Part shown: one piece after another, positions 1-7,286 of the stretch | Layout of the letters: every line of letters begins with the position of its first letter | How positions within the stretch are numbered: position 1 is the stretch's first letter | NCBI GenBank assembly: GCA_002425885.1 | Contig: DINC01000046.1 | Span: 3,833 to 14,761, forward strand | DNA length: 10,929 nucleotides | DNA from: Spirochaetia bacterium UBA5550 | GTDB lineage: Bacteria > Spirochaetota > UBA4802 > UBA5550 | Direction: 5' to 3' | Position numbers and translations under genes: made by a program | The notes under the pieces: generated by a model | What the model saw: only the letters and a program-made list of their open reading frames with translations | The model's database searches: none | Told to the model about the DNA's origin: nothing

Positions 1-1121
1 TTATAGAGCTGTAAAAGAAGCACCGAGTAATTCCTTATTCTCTCAAGATGATCCCCTGTTTCAGAATCCATTGCATCAGCAAGGCTGCCAAGGGCAAAGA
101 TAGTTATCCTCTGTGTTTTAAGAACCTCCTCGGTTCTTTCGGAAACCATCTTTTCAAGATTGCGGGAATGGTTTTCTATCTCCTTCATTAGCTCAGCACG
201 CTGGACGCTCAGGGCTATCTGGCCCACTATTGATTTAACAAAAGTTATATGATGATCTTTAAAAGATGACTTATAGCATGACATAAAAAGAATTATTCCG
301 CGCACCTGGTCTTTGAGCTTAAGGGACACAGCAAGTATAGAATTTATGCCGTTCCGGAAAAGCTCTTTAAGTACATCGTGAGCATCGTTAGTTTTAATAT
401 GGGAGCCGAGATCAGATATATTGACAAAGTCCCTCTCCTCCTCTATATATTTCCCTACGGTAAACTGTGAAGCAAGGAACCTGTCACCCTTGCGGATTAT
501 GCTGTGAAAAAAACCGTGGTTGAATATTACATTTTCAACATTGAGAAATGTATTTGTTTCATTGAGGAGAGTCAGCATCATACCGTCAAAGGGGATAACC
601 TTTTTAAGAGAGATATTCAGCATACTGAAAATCTGATCTGTGCTTTTACCGCTGTTGAGCATAGATATAATCTCGTTAATTCTTTCAAGCTCAGCAAGGT
701 GCCTCTCCCTCTCCTCTCTGAGTTTTCTGCTTTCAACAGCGCGCTTTATGGAATACTCAAGTATACCGAAATCCTCGATTGGCTTGTACAGAAAATCATA
801 AGCCCCGGCCTTCAATGCCGCAATTATATCATCATTGGTTCCCTGCCCTGTAAGGACAATCTTCGGGATTGAGGGAAATTCACTGGACATGGTCTGCAGG
901 AGTTCCCTCCCTCCAAGCCGGGGCATCTGAAGATCCGTAAGCACCAGATCAAACGGATAAGAGTTCAGCTTCTCAAGTGCGCCCCGCCCGTCCTCTGCTG
1001 TTTCAACATAATACCCGAGTCCGGAAATATACTTTTTAAGAATTTTCCTCACAAGGGGATCGTCATCCACAACAAGAATGCTCTGCCCTGTCTGTATTTC
1101 ATTAACTGTCTTCATCTGCAT
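1..1121 (-). CDS. Response regulator: receiver + GAF-like + HD-GYP (partial, cut by window edge)
   Basis: I translated this on the minus strand: 373 codons are open from ATG at 1121 to the window edge with no stop, so the C-terminus is missing. Residues ~14-130 form a CheY-like receiver with acidic pocket D19-D21, phospho-acceptor D63 (in LTDLQMPRLGG), T91 and K113 (in YDFLYKP). A charged helical linker (~130-150) leads to a GAF-like sensor region (~155-325), then a coiled-coil-like helix. The last residues (DAMDSETGDHLERIRNYSVLL) match the opening of an HD-GYP domain, which in the RpfG-type family hydrolyses cyclic di-GMP. The catalytic HD and GYP motifs themselves are outside the window, so phosphodiesterase activity is inferred. 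An in-frame ATG at 1115 is an alternative start; neither has a strong Shine-Dalgarno. No partner histidine kinase is visible. It is transcribed divergently from mnmG. Confidence 0.85.
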   Translation of the reverse strand, partial: MQMKTVNEIQTGQSILVVDDDPLVRKILKKYISGLGYYVETAEDGRGALEKLNSYPFDLVLTDLQMPRLGGRELLQTMSSEFPSIPKIVLTGQGTNDDIIAALKAGAYDFLYKPIEDFGILEYSIKRAVESRKLREERERHLAELERINEIISMLNSGKSTDQIFSMLNISLKKVIPFDGMMLTLLNETNTFLNVENVIFNHGFFHSIIRKGDRFLASQFTVGKYIEEERDFVNISDLGSHIKTNDAHDVLKELFRNGINSILAVSLKLKDQVRGIILFMSCYKSSFKDHHITFVKSIVGQIALSVQRAELMKEIENHSRNLEKMVSERTEEVLKTQRITIFALGSLADAMDSETGDHLERIRNYSVLLLQLY

Positions 1122-1136
1122 GTAAACGCCTGTTCT

Positions 1137-1166
1137 TTTAAACTTTATCATCCGGCAGCGAGTCAA
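1137..1166 (-). promoter_or_regulatory. Possible sigma70-like promoter for the response regulator
   Basis: Read on the minus strand there is a TTGACT box (1166-1161, 5/6 to consensus), an 18 nt spacer and a TTTAAA box (1142-1137, 4/6). Transcription would start within about 10 nt of the ATG at 1121, a very short leader. It is based on pattern only; a better -10 is not visible. Confidence 0.28.
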
Positions 1167-1200
1167 CAATTTTTAACGGGAGAATAATTTATAATCTAAA

Positions 1201-1228
1201 TTAAGCGCCAACTATCCGTTAATATAAT
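1201..1228 (+). promoter_or_regulatory. Possible promoter for mnmG-rsmG unit
   Basis: A perfect TATAAT lies at 1223-1228, about 100 nt upstream of the mnmG start. The -35 position holds only a weak TTAAGC (1201-1206, spacer 16). The region 1122-1325 between the divergent genes contains no convincing gene, so a promoter is expected here. The long AT-rich leader also contains a CAGGG/CCCTG short dyad around 1250-1272 with a T7 run in its loop. Confidence 0.35.
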
Positions 1229-1325
1229 ATACATGAACTTCACGGAAAGACAGGGATTTTTTTATTGCCCTGCAGGCTATTATTTTTAATTAATCCAGAA
1301 ATAACAATTACCAGGAATAAAATCA

Positions 1326-3191
1326 ATGTATTTAGCATATGACATAATCGTAATAGGTGCAGGACACGCCGGATGCGAAGCAGCTCTTGCCTCCGCAAGA
1401 ATTGGACTCAAGACCCTTATGCTTACAGGGAACCTCGACACAATTGCACAGATGAGCTGCAACCCGGCAATCGGCGGAATAGCAAAAGGGCATCTTGTCA
1501 GGGAGATAGACGCCATGGGCGGCGAGATGGCTATGAACATTGACGCCACAGGCATACATTTTAAAATGCTTAACAAAAGCAAGGGCCCTGCAGTTTGGGC
1601 CTTAAGAGCTCAGGCGGACAAAAAAGCATACCAGTTCAGAATGAAAGAGGTAATGGAGAAACAGAAAAATCTGTTCATCATTCAGGATATAGCAGAAGAG
1701 ATACTTGTGGAGAATAATGAAGTCAGGGGTGTAAAAACAACGAGACATAATGAGCATTATTCAAAAGCTGTAATTCTCTGCGCCGGTACATTCATGAAAG
1801 GGCTTATTCATATAGGAGAATACCAGGAAAAGTGCGGAAGGCTCGCGGACTTCTCTGCGGAAGGGATTTCGGACTCTTTAAAAAAAATAGGACTCAGGGT
1901 CGAACGGCTGAAGACCGGGACACCTCCGCGCGTAAACTCCGACACAATAGATTTTTCAAAATGTGAAGCCCAGTACGGGGATGAAGACCCTGAACCCTTT
2001 TCATACACAACAGAAAAGATCACTGCCAGGCAGATACCCTGCTGGATTACATACACAGATGAAGCAACGCATGAATTTATCAGAAACAATATCCACCGCT
2101 CCCCTCTTTATGGCGGAAAGATAAAAGGTATAGGCCCGAGATACTGTCCTTCAATCGAAGATAAGGTCGTACGGTTTTCTGATAAAAGCAGGCACCAGTT
2201 ATTCCTTGAGCCGGAAGGGATGCATACGAACGAGTATTACATCAACGGTTTCTCCTCTTCCCTGCCTGAAGAGGTTCAGCTCCAGATGATAAAGACAATT
2301 CCGGGGCTTGAAGAGGTTCACACGATGAGGCCGGCATACGCTGTTGAATATGACTTTGTCCCCCCGGAGGAGATATACGGGACTCTTGAAACAAAAAAGA
2401 TTTCGGGACTCTATCATGCGGGGCAGGTAAACGGGACATCGGGATATGAAGAGGCAGCTGCACAGGGACTTATAGCAGCCATCAATGCCGCATCAAAAAT
2501 TATCGGGAAACAGCAGATAATCCTCACGCGGTCTGAGGCATACCTTGGCGTTCTCATAGATGATCTAATTACCAAAACAATCACTGAGCCTTACCGCATG
2601 TTCACATCAAGGGCGGAACACCGCCTGCTGCTTCGCCAGGACAACGCTGACAGAAGACTGATGAAATACGGGCACAGCATAGGACTTATTTCTGAAGACA
2701 GATTTCTTCAAATGACAGAGAAATATAATGAGATAGACGCAATTATCAACAGGATCAAAAGCCGTGTAATCGATGTCGATGACCGCATTCTCTCGATACT
2801 GAGAAAGAAAGCCCCTGAACTGGAAATGAGAGGAAGAACTCCTCTGGATAAAATCATCAAAAGACCTGAACTCGGAATAAACGAAGCACTTGAAGCAGCC
2901 GATGAACAGTGCAAACCGGAAATAGCCCCCATCATTGAGATGGAGATTAAATACGAGGGATATATATTCAGAGACCTTGAAAGAATAAAGAGAATAGAAA
3001 AAATGGAATCAAAAAAGATTCCGGATGATTTAGACTACTCTGCGGTTAACGGCCTCAAGAATGAAGCCAGAGAAAAACTTAAAAAGTTCAGGCCTCAGAC
3101 AATTGGACAGGCATCACGGATATCAGGAGTTGACCCCTCTGACATATCTATACTTATAGTTCATCTTGAAATTCTCAGCAAAAAAGGGTGA
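1326..3191 (+). CDS. mnmG: tRNA uridine-5-carboxymethylaminomethyl modification enzyme MnmG (GidA)
   Basis: This is the FAD-dependent subunit that, with the GTPase MnmE, installs the carboxymethylaminomethyl (or aminomethyl) group on wobble U34 of certain tRNAs in the cytoplasm. The 621 residues match the usual family length. Visible signatures are the FAD-binding GAGHAG (11-16), [19 protein letters not shown] (44-62) with C45, LKTGTPPR (195-202), RYCPSIEDK (272-280) with C274, the [18 protein letters not shown] stretch (364-381) and [20 protein letters not shown] (426-445). C45 and C274 correspond to the two conserved cysteines of the E. coli enzyme (about 47 and 277). The helical C-terminus (~550-621) is the MnmE-binding part. 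The start is supported by AGGA at 1313-1316, 9 nt before the ATG. It is followed by rsmG, the usual neighbour. mnmE is not in the window. Confidence 0.97.
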   Translation: MYLAYDIIVIGAGHAGCEAALASARIGLKTLMLTGNLDTIAQMSCNPAIGGIAKGHLVREIDAMGGEMAMNIDATGIHFKMLNKSKGPAVWALRAQADKKAYQFRMKEVMEKQKNLFIIQDIAEEILVENNEVRGVKTTRHNEHYSKAVILCAGTFMKGLIHIGEYQEKCGRLADFSAEGISDSLKKIGLRVERLKTGTPPRVNSDTIDFSKCEAQYGDEDPEPFSYTTEKITARQIPCWITYTDEATHEFIRNNIHRSPLYGGKIKGIGPRYCPSIEDKVVRFSDKSRHQLFLEPEGMHTNEYYINGFSSSLPEEVQLQMIKTIPGLEEVHTMRPAYAVEYDFVPPEEIYGTLETKKISGLYHAGQVNGTSGYEEAAAQGLIAAINAASKIIGKQQIILTRSEAYLGVLIDDLITKTITEPYRMFTSRAEHRLLLRQDNADRRLMKYGHSIGLISEDRFLQMTEKYNEIDAIINRIKSRVIDVDDRILSILRKKAPELEMRGRTPLDKIIKRPELGINEALEAADEQCKPEIAPIIEMEIKYEGYIFRDLERIKRIEKMESKKIPDDLDYSAVNGLKNEAREKLKKFRPQTIGQASRISGVDPSDISILIVHLEILSKKG

Positions 3192-3207
3192 GGTTCCACG
3201 TGGAACA
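3192..3207. promoter_or_regulatory. parS-like ParB (Spo0J) binding site 1
   Basis: The sequence GGTTCCACGTGGAACA contains a perfect 14 bp palindrome at 3193-3206 with core CACGTG. It differs from the palindromic parS form TGTTCCACGTGGAACA at one position only (first base). Known parS sites centre on NCACGTGN and are frequent around the mnmG-rsmG-parAB locus near bacterial origins. Here the site spans the mnmG/rsmG junction and contains the likely rsmG GTG start. Binding by ParB is inferred from the motif. Confidence 0.8.
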
Positions 3208-3937
3208 TTTTTACACAGAAATCATTTCATCTCTTTTCCCGGCATGCAGAGTAGACAAAGAGAAAGCCGTAAAACTTACCAGGTTCGGCAAACTTATTCT
3301 CTCGGAAAACAGTAAATACAACCTGACGGGGCACAAGAACATTGACGACATTATTCACGGACTGATAATAGACAGTCTGACCCCAGTAAAATTTTCGAAT
3401 GTTCCACGTGGAACATCTGCCGCGGATATGGGAACGGGCGCGGGGATTCCGGGAATCCCCCTTGCAATTATTTATCCTGAAATTGCATTCACACTGTTTG
3501 ACTCTAACAGTAAAAAAATACGCTTTATTGATTACGCCATTAACGAATTGTCTGTTCAAAACGTGAAAGGGGTCTGCGGAAGACTGGAAGATACAGCACG
3601 TGAAAAAGAATACCGCGAAGCGTTTAACATTGTAATTTCACGTGCGATGTCCGATGTTTATTCTGCCGGGGAGCTATGCTCCCCGTTCCTTAAACCCGGC
3701 GGATACCTGTACCTGTATGTAAGCGAAAAACAGAAGCAGCTCCCCTCCCCTGCTGTTGAACATCTTAAGAAAGTTTCTCTTGATATCATACCTGACGGCA
3801 GCATTGAATCTCCTCTCTTAATAAATACTACGTCAGGTCTTCTGCTTCATAAAAGCTCTCCTGTTGCCGATATTTACCCGAGAAGAATATCAGCAATACG
3901 GAGAGGCGCTGCAGAAATTGAAAAAATTAACAGGTAG
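3200..3937 (+). CDS. rsmG: 16S rRNA (guanine(527)-N7)-methyltransferase RsmG (GidB)
   Basis: It uses S-adenosylmethionine to methylate G527 of 16S rRNA. I prefer the GTG at 3200 (245 residues) because a Shine-Dalgarno-like GGTGAGG at 3187-3193 sits 6 nt before it. The alternative GTG at 3188 (249 residues, 4 nt overlap with the mnmG stop) lacks a usable ribosome site. Using the 245-residue numbering, an N-terminal helical part with SKYNLTG (~38-44) precedes the Rossmann SAM-binding motif DMGTGAGIPGIPLAI (76-90). Then come DSNSKK (101-106) and SRAMSD (~147-152), all typical of the family. It is translated with mnmG, and its last codons overlap the start of the lipoprotein gene. Two parS-type palindromes lie in the gene; the second encodes VPRGT, a short stretch just before the SAM motif. 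Confidence 0.95.
   Translation: MEHFYTEIISSLFPACRVDKEKAVKLTRFGKLILSENSKYNLTGHKNIDDIIHGLIIDSLTPVKFSNVPRGTSAADMGTGAGIPGIPLAIIYPEIAFTLFDSNSKKIRFIDYAINELSVQNVKGVCGRLEDTAREKEYREAFNIVISRAMSDVYSAGELCSPFLKPGGYLYLYVSEKQKQLPSPAVEHLKKVSLDIIPDGSIESPLLINTTSGLLLHKSSPVADIYPRRISAIRRGAAEIEKINR
3400..3415. promoter_or_regulatory. parS-like ParB (Spo0J) binding site 2
   Basis: TGTTCCACGTGGAACA is a perfect 16 bp palindrome, and flanking A/T extends it to 18 bp (3399-3416). It sits inside rsmG and is in frame as codons GTT CCA CGT GGA ACA. Its centre is 208 bp from that of site 1, close to 20 helical turns, so both would face the same side of B-form DNA. It matches the established palindromic parS form. I infer that it serves chromosome partitioning; the rsmG coding sequence tolerates it in a non-motif segment. 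Confidence 0.87.
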
Positions 3938-4436
3938 TATCCTGCTTATATTAATCCTTCTGTCCTGCGGCACAGGGCAGAAGGGTACCGAACCGCGCGA
4001 TGTTACTCTTATTATACCCGGAAAATCCGCTGAAGGATTTATGCTTAATGATGCCGTAAACATTGAAGAGGGTGCGGCTTTGATTGAAACTGAATCTGTT
4101 CCTGAAGCTCTTTCTTTCCTGACAGGGAACAACAGTATCCCCTTTGCCCTGTTCAGAAATATTATCTATATGAGAAGCCGTTATGCTCTATTCACAAACA
4201 ACGGGATAATAACAGCAATAGCCGGGCTATCCCCCGCAAGCCGCGTTACTGATGACGCTGTTAAACTGACAGAGGGTGTTGACAGCTTTATAATGAACTA
4301 CGGTAATTCCGGACTGACTATGGTTAAAGATGATACTCACAGGATCTATATTTATAAACAGGCGGGGATAGCGATCTTTGACGATGACAGTGATGATTCA
4401 ATAGATATGTACCTCATCTTTCCGCCTGAACAATAG
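3918..4436 (+). CDS. Small predicted lipoprotein of unknown function
   Basis: From TTG at 3918 the product is 172 residues. It starts MKKLTGSILLILILLSC, a basic n-region, a hydrophobic core and the lipobox LLSC with lipidated C17. The +2 residue is Gly, not Asp, so outer-membrane sorting by Lol would be expected if that system applies. An upstream TTG at 3864 is in frame, but it would place 18 extra charged residues before the signal peptide, which argues against it. GGAGAGG at 3900-3906 is the likely ribosome site, though its 11 nt spacing is long. The gene overlaps the last 20 nt of rsmG, so it is probably co-transcribed and coupled. The mature part is mixed alpha/beta in appearance, with an acidic FDDDSDDSID stretch near the C-terminus. 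I do not recognise the family. parA is the gene commonly found at this position. Confidence 0.75.
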   Translation: MKKLTGSILLILILLSCGTGQKGTEPRDVTLIIPGKSAEGFMLNDAVNIEEGAALIETESVPEALSFLTGNNSIPFALFRNIIYMRSRYALFTNNGIITAIAGLSPASRVTDDAVKLTEGVDSFIMNYGNSGLTMVKDDTHRIYIYKQAGIAIFDDDSDDSIDMYLIFPPEQ

Positions 4437-4467
4437 ATAAATCCGGCACCTGAGTAAGAGACATAAA

Positions 4468-4501
4468 CCTGGCGTATGCTCCCGCTATCACATACTCCGG
4501 G
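4468..4501. repeat. Imperfect inverted repeat (11 bp arms)
   Basis: Arms 4468-4478 and 4491-4501 pair over 11 positions with one mismatch and one G-T wobble, around a 12 nt loop. It begins 31 nt after the lipoprotein stop. There is no downstream T tract, so it could be an mRNA 3'-end stabilising hairpin or a Rho-dependent end rather than an intrinsic terminator. TATAAT follows directly at 4503. Confidence 0.5.
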
Positions 4502-4635
4502 GTATAATGCTGCTCACATGGACTTTTCCAAAAGCGACATAAGACAAATGATTAAGAATAAATTATTATTGAATATCCTTCATGCATTCACTGAATAAGA
4601 CGATAATATAAATGGTTTATTGTAAACCCGCACTT

Positions 4636-4650
4636 CTCTCTCAGAGAGAG
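4636..4650. repeat. Perfect 15 bp inverted repeat CTCTCTC-A-GAGAGAG
   Basis: Seven-base arms flank a single A. An outer CAC (4631-4633) and GTG (4651-4653) extend the symmetry if a TT bulge is allowed. It lies 90 nt before hisI and downstream of the weak GATAAT box. It could be an operator or a leader hairpin; the function is unknown. Confidence 0.45.
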
Positions 4651-4740
4651 GTGGATTTAAGGGGCATCATTCCTTAGACTCTCCACTCCGGAAAAGATTT
4701 ACAATGAGCCTGATAAATTTTTATTAATAAGCAGAGAGCT

Positions 4741-5127
4741 ATGAACAGTATAAATATCGATTTCCGGAAGAGCGGCGGGATGGTCCCTGTGATCATTCAG
4801 GATTATCAGACAGGTGAAGTCCTTATGCTTGCGTATATGAATGAAGAGGCCTACTCTCTTTCAATGAAGACAGGCCTTGCCCACTACTGGAGCAGATCAA
4901 AAAACAGAATTTGGAAAAAGGGCGAGGAATCGGGACACATCCAGGAAATTAAAGAAGTCAGGATCGACTGCGACAGCGACACAATCCTGATGAAGGTAAA
5001 CCAGGTTGGTGATGCTGCCTGCCATGAGGGATACAGGAGCTGTTTTTTCAGAAAAGTTGTTAATGATAAAACTATTATAGAAGGTGAGCGAATATTTGAT
5101 CCTTCGAAGGTTTATAATAAAGAATGA
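4741..5127 (+). CDS. hisI: Phosphoribosyl-AMP cyclohydrolase (HisI)
   Basis: It opens the purine ring of phosphoribosyl-AMP to give ProFAR, the third step of histidine biosynthesis. It is the 128-residue stand-alone form, without the HisE pyrophosphohydrolase that is fused in many bacteria. Motifs visible are [11 protein letters not shown] (27-37), [18 protein letters not shown] (48-65), the metal-binding DCDSD (76-80), and C94 and C101 in [12 protein letters not shown] (91-102), which supply the zinc thiolates with C77. The usual ETSGN is EESGH here. The ribosome site is weak (AGAGAG directly upstream of the ATG). No other his genes are in the window. Its stop overlaps the next start as ATGA (5124-5127), so it heads the hisI-MBL/CNB-nadK-recN unit. 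Confidence 0.95.
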   Translation: MNSINIDFRKSGGMVPVIIQDYQTGEVLMLAYMNEEAYSLSMKTGLAHYWSRSKNRIWKKGEESGHIQEIKEVRIDCDSDTILMKVNQVGDAACHEGYRSCFFRKVVNDKTIIEGERIFDPSKVYNKE

Positions 5128-7286
5128 AATTAGAAGATCTTAAATCTATCGGTGAGAAAGTATATGAATTGCCTCGCGGGGGTTATATTGTAGACACCCC
5201 TTCAGGATATCTTCAATTCGGCTCTCCTCCCGAAACGATTAAAGACACAATGCTTCTGCCGGGTGGAGTTCCTGAAATTTTTGTTCTCCCTGAAAAGATG
5301 TTCAACTGGACAAAGGGTATAAGTATTGGTGAAATTGAATTTCCTCTCTACTTCAATTATTTCATCCGCAGCAAAAAAACAATTATTATATGCAGGGATT
5401 ATCAGTTCCCTAAGGTAAAGAGGGTTCTGGAGGAATCCCTTTTCGGTCCCGAAAGCTTTGATTTAAGTGATGACTATTCAGAAACTGAAGAGGAAAATAT
5501 TGCTGATATAAAGTCTGAGATGGAATATTTCAGGAAAGGGAATAAGCTCTCCAATATGCTTCAGTTCGGTATATTTAAAAACAATAAATTCTCGTACAAG
5601 GGGCTTGCGGTTTCCATTGCTGAAAACGGCGATTACAAAGTCCATTTTAACGGGGAGTTTCTTGGAGATGTTCCCGGAGATATGGAGTATAAAACAACCT
5701 ACAGAATCGGGGAGAGGCTAAGTGAACCATACATCCCTCCCCTCTTCGGCGTAACATGTCTTGGCCCAAGCCACGGTTTTGATCCTGAAGAAAATACTTC
5801 AGGTTTTATAATCTGGCTCAATCACCAGGGTGTAATGGTTGACCCTCCGGTTAACTCAACAGAATGGCTTGAGGATTCAAACGTAAGCCCCAAGTTCATA
5901 GACAGTATTATCCTCACCCACTGCCATGCTGACCACGACGCAGGGACTTTCCAGAAAATTCTTGAAGAGGGCAAGGTTACAGTTTATACAACAGAAACTG
6001 TGATGAAAAGCTTCCTGAGAAAATACGCTTCACTGAGCGATGTTGAGCCTCAATATCTCAGCAGGCTGTTCGATTTTCACCCGGTAAAAATTGGTACCCC
6101 GATATATATAAACGGCGGCAAGTTTGAGATGTTCTACACTCTCCACTCAATACCTACAATCGGTTTCAGGATGGAGTTCCAGGATCAGTCATTCGTCTAC
6201 ACATCTGATCACAACAATTCACCGGAACTGCACAGGGAGCTTTATGAGAAGGGGGTTATTTCAAGAATCAGGTATGGAGAGCTCTGCAACTTCCCATGGG
6301 ATTCAAAAGTCATATATCATGAATCGGGAGTGCCTCCGCTTCACACGCCGATTAAATACATGACCTCTCTCCCTGAAGATATACAAAAACGGATTGTAAT
6401 ATATCATATAGCAAAAAAAGATTTTCCCGATGACACAATTCTTAAGCTTGCTCAGTTCGGTATGGAGAACACTCTCTACTTTGAAACCGAAGCCCCGCCA
6501 TACGAGGAAGCGTCACGTATTTTAAGCGTGTTCAAACGGCTGGATTTCATGCAGGACATGCCGATATGGAAAGCCCAGGAGTTTCTTGATATCGCCGAAA
6601 TTAAACGCTACTCCAAGGGTGAACGGATTATCGAAAAAGGGAGCGAGGGGAACGAGTTTCATATAATCTACTCCGGCAACATCTCAGTTGACAGCGGGGG
6701 CCTGGAGAACAATAAAATATACGGGGCTTATGACTACTTCGGCGAGGTTGCTCTCATCACTGATCAGAAGAGGGCTGCTCATGTCTATGCAGCAACAGAT
6801 GTAATACTGATATCCATTGAAAAAAATAAATTTCTGAATTTTATAATCGGTACAGAATTTGAGAAAATACTTAAAAAGGTTGCGGAGATTAGAAGCAGTG
6901 AGACATGGAATCTCCTTTCTATCAATCCCATGCTCCGTAGCTGCACCTCTACTCAAAAGACATGGCTTGAATCTATCTTTAATAAATGCGGTATAGTTGA
7001 CCCCGGAATATTTCTCATGGAGGGTGAACCACTTAAAAGTATCTATCTCATAAGGGATGGTGAAGTTGATGTACGCAGGTGGAACATTCTCATAGGGAAA
7101 CTCGGTAAAGGTGATTTTATAGGTGAACCTGACAGGCTTTACCTGAACCTTGAATCACAATATACATATATCAATAACACACCCCTGAGCCTCTATGAAA
7201 TAAAAGGTGAGGAATTAAAATATTTTCTTGATAAAAATCCCGGTTTAATCGTGAAATTCAGATATGATTTCATGGTAAAGAGATGA
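5124..7286 (+). CDS. Metallo-beta-lactamase fold hydrolase fused to two cyclic-nucleotide-binding domains
   Basis: The product has 720 residues and no signal peptide or membrane segment. Residues 1-~200 are an N-terminal region of unclear fold with a strongly acidic patch (~112-132). The MBL domain (~205-430) shows THCHADHD (265-272; H266, H268, D270, H271), HSIPTIGF (H341) and YTSDH (D362), plus H399 and H407, a full RNase Z/class II phosphodiesterase-like metal site. CNB domain 1 (~480-575) contains [18 protein letters not shown] (539-556), with the E541 and R550 expected of a phosphate-binding cassette that grips cAMP or cGMP. CNB domain 2 (~605-705) keeps the beta-roll pattern ([10 protein letters not shown]) but has [13 protein letters not shown] and lacks the Arg-Ala pair, so it is probably non-binding. 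I infer a hydrolase gated by a cyclic nucleotide; the substrate is unknown. It overlaps hisI and nadK by 4 nt each (ATGA). Confidence 0.88.
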   Translation: MKLEDLKSIGEKVYELPRGGYIVDTPSGYLQFGSPPETIKDTMLLPGGVPEIFVLPEKMFNWTKGISIGEIEFPLYFNYFIRSKKTIIICRDYQFPKVKRVLEESLFGPESFDLSDDYSETEEENIADIKSEMEYFRKGNKLSNMLQFGIFKNNKFSYKGLAVSIAENGDYKVHFNGEFLGDVPGDMEYKTTYRIGERLSEPYIPPLFGVTCLGPSHGFDPEENTSGFIIWLNHQGVMVDPPVNSTEWLEDSNVSPKFIDSIILTHCHADHDAGTFQKILEEGKVTVYTTETVMKSFLRKYASLSDVEPQYLSRLFDFHPVKIGTPIYINGGKFEMFYTLHSIPTIGFRMEFQDQSFVYTSDHNNSPELHRELYEKGVISRIRYGELCNFPWDSKVIYHESGVPPLHTPIKYMTSLPEDIQKRIVIYHIAKKDFPDDTILKLAQFGMENTLYFETEAPPYEEASRILSVFKRLDFMQDMPIWKAQEFLDIAEIKRYSKGERIIEKGSEGNEFHIIYSGNISVDSGGLENNKIYGAYDYFGEVALITDQKRAAHVYAATDVILISIEKNKFLNFIIGTEFEKILKKVAEIRSSETWNLLSINPMLRSCTSTQKTWLESIFNKCGIVDPGIFLMEGEPLKSIYLIRDGEVDVRRWNILIGKLGKGDFIGEPDRLYLNLESQYTYINNTPLSLYEIKGEELKYFLDKNPGLIVKFRYDFMVKR

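Larger units (their letters stand above)
4437..4740. other. 304 bp intergenic region between the lipoprotein gene and hisI
   Basis: No convincing gene is seen. The region contains an imperfect stem at 4468-4501 and a perfect short inverted repeat at 4636-4650. Promoter-like boxes are TATAAT at 4503-4508 (no -35) and GATAAT at 4602-4607 (weak TTCATG at 4579-4584, spacer 17). No stem followed by a T run is present, so a classical intrinsic terminator is not evident on either strand. It probably holds the promoter of the hisI unit. Confidence 0.6.

Noticed and set aside
504..872. 122-residue plus-strand open frame
   Set aside because: It lies antisense to the receiver/GAF response regulator, whose translation gives clear receiver motifs; the plus frame has no recognisable pattern.
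1880..1887. A8 runs in mnmG (1880-1887) and nadK (7342-7349) as frameshift sites
   Set aside because: Both frames continue intact through conserved sequence (SLKKIG and IIKKIC), with no alternative product suggested.
4188..4196. CTATTCACA as a DnaA box marking oriC
   Set aside because: A single near match inside the lipoprotein coding region; no cluster of boxes and no AT-rich unwinding element, so no origin is called despite the parS sites.
4548..4598. 16-residue frame (MIKNKLLLNILHAFTE) before hisI as a his leader peptide
   Set aside because: It has only one His codon, no Shine-Dalgarno, and no attenuator hairpin with T run after it.
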